Shown piece by piece: positions 59,000 to 64,000 of a stretch of 64,000 bases of DNA; within the stretch, counting starts at the first letter, position 1, and each line of letters starts with the position of its first letter. The position numbers were made by a program, and so were the translations under genes. Below the pieces are notes generated by a model. That model made no database searches, was not told where the DNA came from, and saw only the letters and a program-made list of their open reading frames with translations. Source of the DNA: Acanthosoma haemorrhoidale (Eukaryota; Arthropoda; Insecta; Hemiptera; Acanthosomatidae). The stretch covers positions 143,465,937 to 143,529,936 of the forward strand of contig OV884011.1 in assembly GCA_930367205.1 (NCBI GenBank), in the 5' to 3' direction.

Positions 59000-60295
59000 A
59001 AGTAAGGCTGCCAGTATACAAATATTTGATTTTCGGTACTTTAAAAATTAAAAATGGCTACATTATATACAATATCCTGCGTGTATTCCACTGACAAGGT
59101 ATTTCTTCTCTAATTCAAATCATATGGAATGTTCTGAAACATGTAAAGGACTCTTTTTTTCAGGATTCTCTATCTCTGGTAGCATGAATTAGCTAATTTT
59201 CCGGCACCTTATTAACAGCTACTATCAAAAAACATCTTCACAATATGCTCGACCTGGTTATCAGGGCTGAAAGCCCACCGTTCAGGACACCGGTACGGTA
59301 CACTTAGTGCAATCCACCAGCCTGGATGAAGAGGATACCACGATAGGAGAAAGCCGGAGGTCAAGGGTCAGGGGAGATTCCCATAGCGGTCCGGGCACGT
59401 ATGAGCGCCTCACGACCCATCTCCGCTGAACTCGGGCCTCTCACAGCTGTTTCTGTTTTTCGGAGTCCTTGTCTCGAGAGTAGCTGTTCTTGCCTATCTT
59501 CATCTATTCGCATTCGTTGAAAAGAAATTACTTTTTGATGACTTTAATTTATCTCCTATGATAGAGTTCGGAAATTCGCATTCAAGTATTCAGACAATGA
59601 TTCAGACAAATAGTCCTCCAAAGACCCATTAAAATATTACAAAAAATAAATAATATTTATATAATGTTTTACATTTAGTGTGGTTGGTTTTTGATTTTGA
59701 AGATGTCTGGTTAGGCAAAACGACGGCTAATGTGAAAATTAAAATAAATAATTGGATAGACAGTAAAGCCTTCATTGAAAAGTTAAGTATTTTTTATGGT
59801 CACTGTATTAGTTTAAATACATATGTCTCTGTTTTAGAGTGTTAGCTTGTTAGAATGTTATTGATAAGGATATCGATATTTGATACCCTACATTATAAGA
59901 TATGAAAATACTTATTTTTTAATTAAGAATAATTGACCCTTCTTTACTTACATAAGGATGCCTTTAGTTTTAGCATAGCTAAGGCATTCAGTAAAACTTT
60001 AATGAAAAATATCACCCCTCTATAAAATGGGGTCAACATAGGTTCATTGTCGAAAATAACTAAGAACTAAATGATTTCACTTTCTCAAAAATCACAGAAC
60101 GAGTTAACGTTACTAATCAAAATCAGTTTTTAACACCTAATAAATCACTAATGATTGACACTTACCCATGGTTATAGAGATCGCTCTATTGGACATGTTT
60201 TTCCAATATCAAATCTAGCTTGAGCAGAGGACAGACAAAGACCAGGAAAGACAGACAGATATACTGGTAAAAACAGGTTTCTGATTTTGAAAAAT
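59000..60295. other. Gene-free stretch with a GC-rich patch
   Basis: A GC-rich patch lies at 59230-59470 and contains a small hairpin, GGGCT/AGCCC, near 59266. No coding feature is supported. The rest is AT-rich. Confidence 0.45.
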
Positions 60296-60302
60296 CAGTT
60301 TA

Positions 60303-60775
60303 TGACACTGCAGTCCTGTCGTCCCACGCAGACCCCGATATAGCATCCCATCACCTAGTTATGTTATAAGTTAATGAAGAAAAATGTTCCCACCTTTTCC
60401 CTCTGCCTCAAGTCTTGTCCACTCTTTTTTTTTTTTAATTCTATTCTTCTTCCTGTATCCGAGACACTAAGATATTTAGGCTTCCATCTCGACAAAAGGC
60501 TGACATGGAACCCACACACGAAGCTAAAAAGACAAGAATTAAACAGACGCTTTGAACAACTGCACAGACTACTCCAAGGGACATCCTTTCTCTCAATAGA
60601 AAAAGTTATACTTAAGCCAATTTGGACATCCGGAATAGAGCTATGGGGGACAGCAAAAACGTCGAACATCAAGCAGATCCAATCCTTCCAATTAAACGTC
60701 CTGAGAGCAATAGTAAATGTCCCTTATTACGTCAGCAACTAAACCCTTCATAATGATCTTAACCTTACATTCTTA
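60303..60775 (+). mobile_element. Jockey-A copy 5: plus-strand RT fragment
   Basis: This is a plus-strand copy of the same LINE family, opposite in orientation to copies 1-4. Homology starts just after the FADD box (GACACTGCAGTCCTGTC near 60305) and runs to about 60775. It stops before the end of the coding region, so both ends are lost. The frame 60374-60742 includes LRYLGFHLDKRLTWNPHTK and GIELWGTAKTSNIKQIQSF. A deletion of about 45 bp near 60362, a T run near 60424 and a loss of about 7 codons near 60600 distinguish it. No target-site duplication or A tail was found, so it may have been cut by rearrangement. Confidence 0.85.
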
Positions 60776-60779
60776 AATC

Positions 60780-61815
60780 AAATGGTCCCTGGTTTAAATG
60801 TTGACTTTTATTTTTTATTTAACAAACAATTGTTGTAAAATGAGGAATATAGTTGTTTTTTAACTTATTTTTTTGTAAAAATAACGAAGTAGTGTTGTGC
60901 GTCGTAATTCTTCCGTGTATCATTTTATCTATGCCAAGCAGGAAGGATTAATGAATAAAATATACGTTATCAGATGAAATACAGGTATTGAAATTAAAAC
61001 GAAATGTAGGCACTAGGTGACTGCCTAACGGCGAAGAGTTGGCAGTAATAAGATCAGGAAGGTTTTGTTTCTCATGATTGAAGATCCATTGCCTCTGTTT
61101 CAACTTTCCCTTCTAATTCCCCCTGCACAGTTGCCTGTTCCTTGGAGCTTCTCTCTTATCACTTCAATAACACTACCCTTCACCCACCCTCCCTCTCCCG
61201 GATATATATGCCTCTGCTATTCGTATATTAAGACTTGTTGATTAATAATTCATTATTATGGTGTGTGTAACTGCCTGTATGATTTCGAATAATAATACCA
61301 TTTACCGCAAGAGATGTTATTAAATGCTGTAACTGATCGACTGTGTTTATCCCCAGTTATTTACTTCATCAACTCATGCTGTACCAAATCTATCGTAATT
61401 TTACGTTTATAAAAAAACAAAAAACAATCTAATTGGATCCCCCTTAGTTAAAAAAATAAAAATGAAATAAACCCATTTAAAACATCTAATTACCAATATA
61501 TAAATTCAATGCTTGGACCCCAATTTCTTCTCTCAAAAAAATTTCTTGTTGATCATGGGAGCTTATCAGGATATTTAATATTAACAATAAGAGATAGACA
61601 TGGTATATTGAATATTATTGTCTAAGAAAAATAACGTTGAATGCAGACTTATAATTGATACTAAACAAAATATTCCAGATACTGAGAATTTGTTTTGATA
61701 TTTAATTACAGTTCTTGTGATTTTAGCGAGGATAGTCACTAAGAATCTGATGATAAGTTGCCTCACTATTATACCGTATTGGTTCAAACATATTAGTTTT
61801 ATAGCGACAAAATCA
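60780..61815. other. Gene-free stretch
   Basis: Nothing coding is supported. A GC-richer spot lies at 61080-61210. Confidence 0.45.
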
Positions 61816-61822
61816 GGTTATA

Positions 61823-62600
61823 CACTGCCACTCAAAAAAAGTTGCGAACTTAAAAACATTCAAATATTTGTATCCAATAGAATCATTTTAGCTTTCAATT
61901 ATTTTTCAATGAATATTAAACGTTTCAGTGATAACGGCTATAAATAGGAAGGAAAATACCAATAAATATTTATAAATTCATTTTAAAAAAACTTTACAGA
62001 AATTTCTATTTTGATTTTTTGTGTAACTGATCTCTAAAAATGAAGCAAAGGGTTTTTAAAAATGAAATAGTTTTTATTTTATTTTAATTTAAAAATGGTT
62101 CGGAGGATCGAGCAAGTAAGGTGTTGATTTAGTGGAAAACGGTCGAAGCCGAAGATATAGAGCATTGGGTTTACCTGAAACTGGTGTTACCGTGAGACAG
62201 GTTTGTGCAATCGCAGACCCAAGATTAGGTCGGCCGCGTGTGATAGAACCAAGAGGTTTTCAACAGCTACTGACATTGCTCAACTTCTCCGTACAACTCG
62301 GGGAGTAGCAACATGTACACAAACTGTTGGAACAAGATTTTATTAAGCTAATTTAAACCCTTAGAGATGAGCATTTACACCGTTGTTGGCCAGAGCCACT
62401 GTAGAGCTCGTTTGGAATTTGCTCGGGGACATCTCATGTGGACTGGAAGCGAATAGACGCTTCTCTCTTTATACACCAGAAGGACGTACAAGAGTTTACC
62501 GATGAACTGGCGAGCACTGGGCCAGTTTAGTGTGGGGTGGAATTTCTTCGATGGTAAAGAAATTCACTTCAGCAAGTCTATTCATAACTGTTTATGCACA
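61823..62600 (+). mobile_element. Second Tc1-like transposon, left end and decayed transposase
   Basis: A TA at 61821-61822 is followed by CACTGCCACTCAAAAAAAG, which looks like a Tc1-type left terminal repeat. The transposase remnant lies 270 bp further in, as expected. I found no matching right terminal repeat downstream to 63100, so the right side is lost or too diverged. It is a different Tc1 family from the element at 48960-49865. Confidence 0.55.
62095..62570 (+). pseudogene. Decayed Tc1-like transposase
   Basis: Family blocks are readable in shifting frames. GVDLVENGRSRRYRALGL is the first helix-turn-helix, followed by GRPRVIEPR in the linker and AQLLRTTRGVATCTQTV in the second helix-turn-helix. 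RLEFARGHLMWT comes next, and FSLYTPEGRTRVYR matches the segment just after the second catalytic Asp region. SLVWGGISSM (near 62530-62560) is the conserved GG(V/I)S box. Numerous stops and frameshifts separate them. The C-terminal Asp/Glu part is gone. Confidence 0.75.
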
Positions 62601-62609
62601 TATTGCTAC

Positions 62610-63590
62610 TCTCAGAGTTGTGTGAAGATTTTGAGCAGTCACAGTAGAGTTTGAAAACCGATTCCGAAGCATGTATAAATAAACCGGTCATCTTTTGATG
62701 CTGTCACTCGTGGATAGAAATATGCAACTTGACATGTAATGGCTTTTAACTGTTCTTATCCAAATAATGCCACCGTTTAAACTTTACATTTTATAAAATT
62801 AATCGAACTGTAAATTTATATAAATGATTATAAAAACATCTGTGGGCTTTAGTATCCACACAACGGTTTAATTAGTTAGTTTCTGATTGCCATTATCGGT
62901 ATATAAACGAAAGAAAATGAAAAAAAAGCAAATTATAAACTAAAGGATAGATAAATAAAATTATTTACTAATAATATAAAAGTGCAGTATTTTATTATGT
63001 TTTTTATTCGTGGCTAACAACTACATCAGAATATGATTATTTATGATCATAAAAAATTAGAAGTGTGCGTTTTTGAACTGCTCATGTATTTTGTTTCTTT
63101 TGGCAGTGAATTATTGCGCATAATTTATTGTTCCGAGAAATCACTACTTACAAAACAAACTTGTCCAGATTATTTATACTCAGCGCCCGTAGAGGTCTGA
63201 TATTGACAATTACGAGCATTTTAACATTCCTTTATTTTTATTCTTGTAAAGGGGATAAAAGACCTGACAATAATAAAAATGAACGTATAATGAATTCAGT
63301 ATATGGTATTTTGAGCGAAATATTCTTACTTATAACCTTCTATGATTGATTTCGTTACTAAGAGCATGACCTATGTGCACTTCTCCCAGTGCACTAGGTG
63401 CACTAGACCTCTGTTTGGTTTATAGCTCTAGTCCTGATTATAAATTTACTAAAGCTGATCTAAATTCAGCCTTTCATACCACAAAGTGCCTACTGAAAAC
63501 TTCATTACCATTATAAAAGTCAAAGTATACCATCCTCATAGCAATGTTTATTTATGCATATTTACATATCTGGGCTTTTTGAAACTTTGG
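62610..63590. other. AT-rich stretch without a gene
   Basis: Nothing is supported here. Confidence 0.5.
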
Positions 63591-63599
63591 TCATATACC

Positions 63600-63790
63600 T
63601 AATTCACAACAATCATTTCCTCCAGTCATGCCAGTCTCCATCCTAAAATCATCTTTCTAAGTCCACGTCTTCGCATTTAAAATGGTTATCCACTGTTTCC
63701 TTGATCTACCAAGATCCTTCTATCTTTTGTAATGAACAAGTTAATTCTCTTAGGCCATCATTATCCATCCATCTTCACTAGGGGTCCACG
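63600..63790 (-). pseudogene. Possible C-terminal relic of a LINE RT
   Basis: On the minus strand the sequence encodes KMDG, then WPKRINL, then (in another frame) LGRSRKQWITIL, then KDDFRMETG. This order resembles the C terminus of endonuclease-RT LINEs, which reads 'RM...RLPKR', then 'GRPRK.W...', then 'DR..WR'. It is short, broken and weakly matched. It may belong with the relic at 58640-58990 or to a separate copy. Confidence 0.38.
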
Positions 63791-64000
63791 ACATTTTACA
63801 AATTTTATTTAAATAAAAAAAAATATATATGTTTTTAGCGTTTGGAAAGTGTTAAATAAAATATTTTTAGACACTAAACGTTTTAGATTAATTTTATCTA
63901 CCTATTACATAAAGGTTTTTTTAAGTCTACATGAAAATGCTTTCTAAAGTGGAATAAGTTAAAGTTAGAGCCAAAGAGATCTAATCGACGCTTGCAAGAC

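Noticed and set aside
58688..59005. Plus-strand 105-codon open frame
   Set aside because: The opposite strand carries a LINE RT relic in collinear order, so the plus frame is antisense to it.
60364..60672. Minus-strand 102-codon open frame
   Set aside because: It is antisense to the RT of Jockey-A copy 5.

Overview
This window looks like AT-rich nuclear DNA of an arthropod, most likely an insect. I find no convincing host protein-coding exon, tRNA, rRNA or CRISPR array. Everything that can be called a gene with confidence belongs to a mobile element. The kind of organism is inferred from the mobile elements: Jockey-type LINEs, an I-like LINE with an RNase H/zinc-knuckle C terminus, Tc1-type transposases with insect-style N termini, and two unnamed ORF families that I remember from arthropod genomes. 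It is not proved by any host gene. The spacing of GC-richer islands in an otherwise empty AT-rich background fits a gene desert or a very large intron.

Layout. At 1-150 there is a 3' UTR scrap of a Jockey-type LINE family, called Jockey-A here. Four more copies follow at 3872-5912, 10405-12261, about 16187-17231 and about 60303-60775. The copy at 3872-5912 is 5'-truncated, keeps an uninterrupted reverse transcriptase frame, and has a perfect 13-bp target-site duplication. Copies 2 and 3 share a nonsense codon just upstream of the catalytic FADD motif, so they appear to descend from a source that already lacked its own RT. Two short copies of an I-like LINE lie at 13946-14316 and 22771-22916, each with a target-site duplication. 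Older LINE relics lie at 15300-15665, 50866-51090, 58640-58990 and 63600-63790.

The middle of the window (18-47 kb) is mostly empty AT-rich DNA. It carries two decayed unnamed mobile-element ORFs (18450-18655 and 34640-35320), a 300-bp LTR with an adjoining polypurine tract (39006-39305), and about a dozen GC-rich islands (for example 24590-24990, 26440-26840, 27960-28340, 32390-32900, 36380-36880, 37555-37810, 44635-44830 and 46540-46860). These islands are candidate regulatory elements, judged from composition and motifs only.

From 48 kb the sequence becomes repeat-dominated. It contains a 98-bp (AT) microsatellite, a 906-bp Tc1-like element with both terminal repeats and TA duplications but no catalytic domain, a retroposon with a 49-A tail, a locus of nested duplications at 52.8-55.5 kb, the inverted fifth Jockey-A copy and a second, decayed Tc1-like transposase.

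No novel multi-gene system was found. The observations most worth following are the shared nonsense codon in the Jockey-A subfamily, the nested duplications at 52.8-55.5 kb, and the GC islands if they prove conserved.
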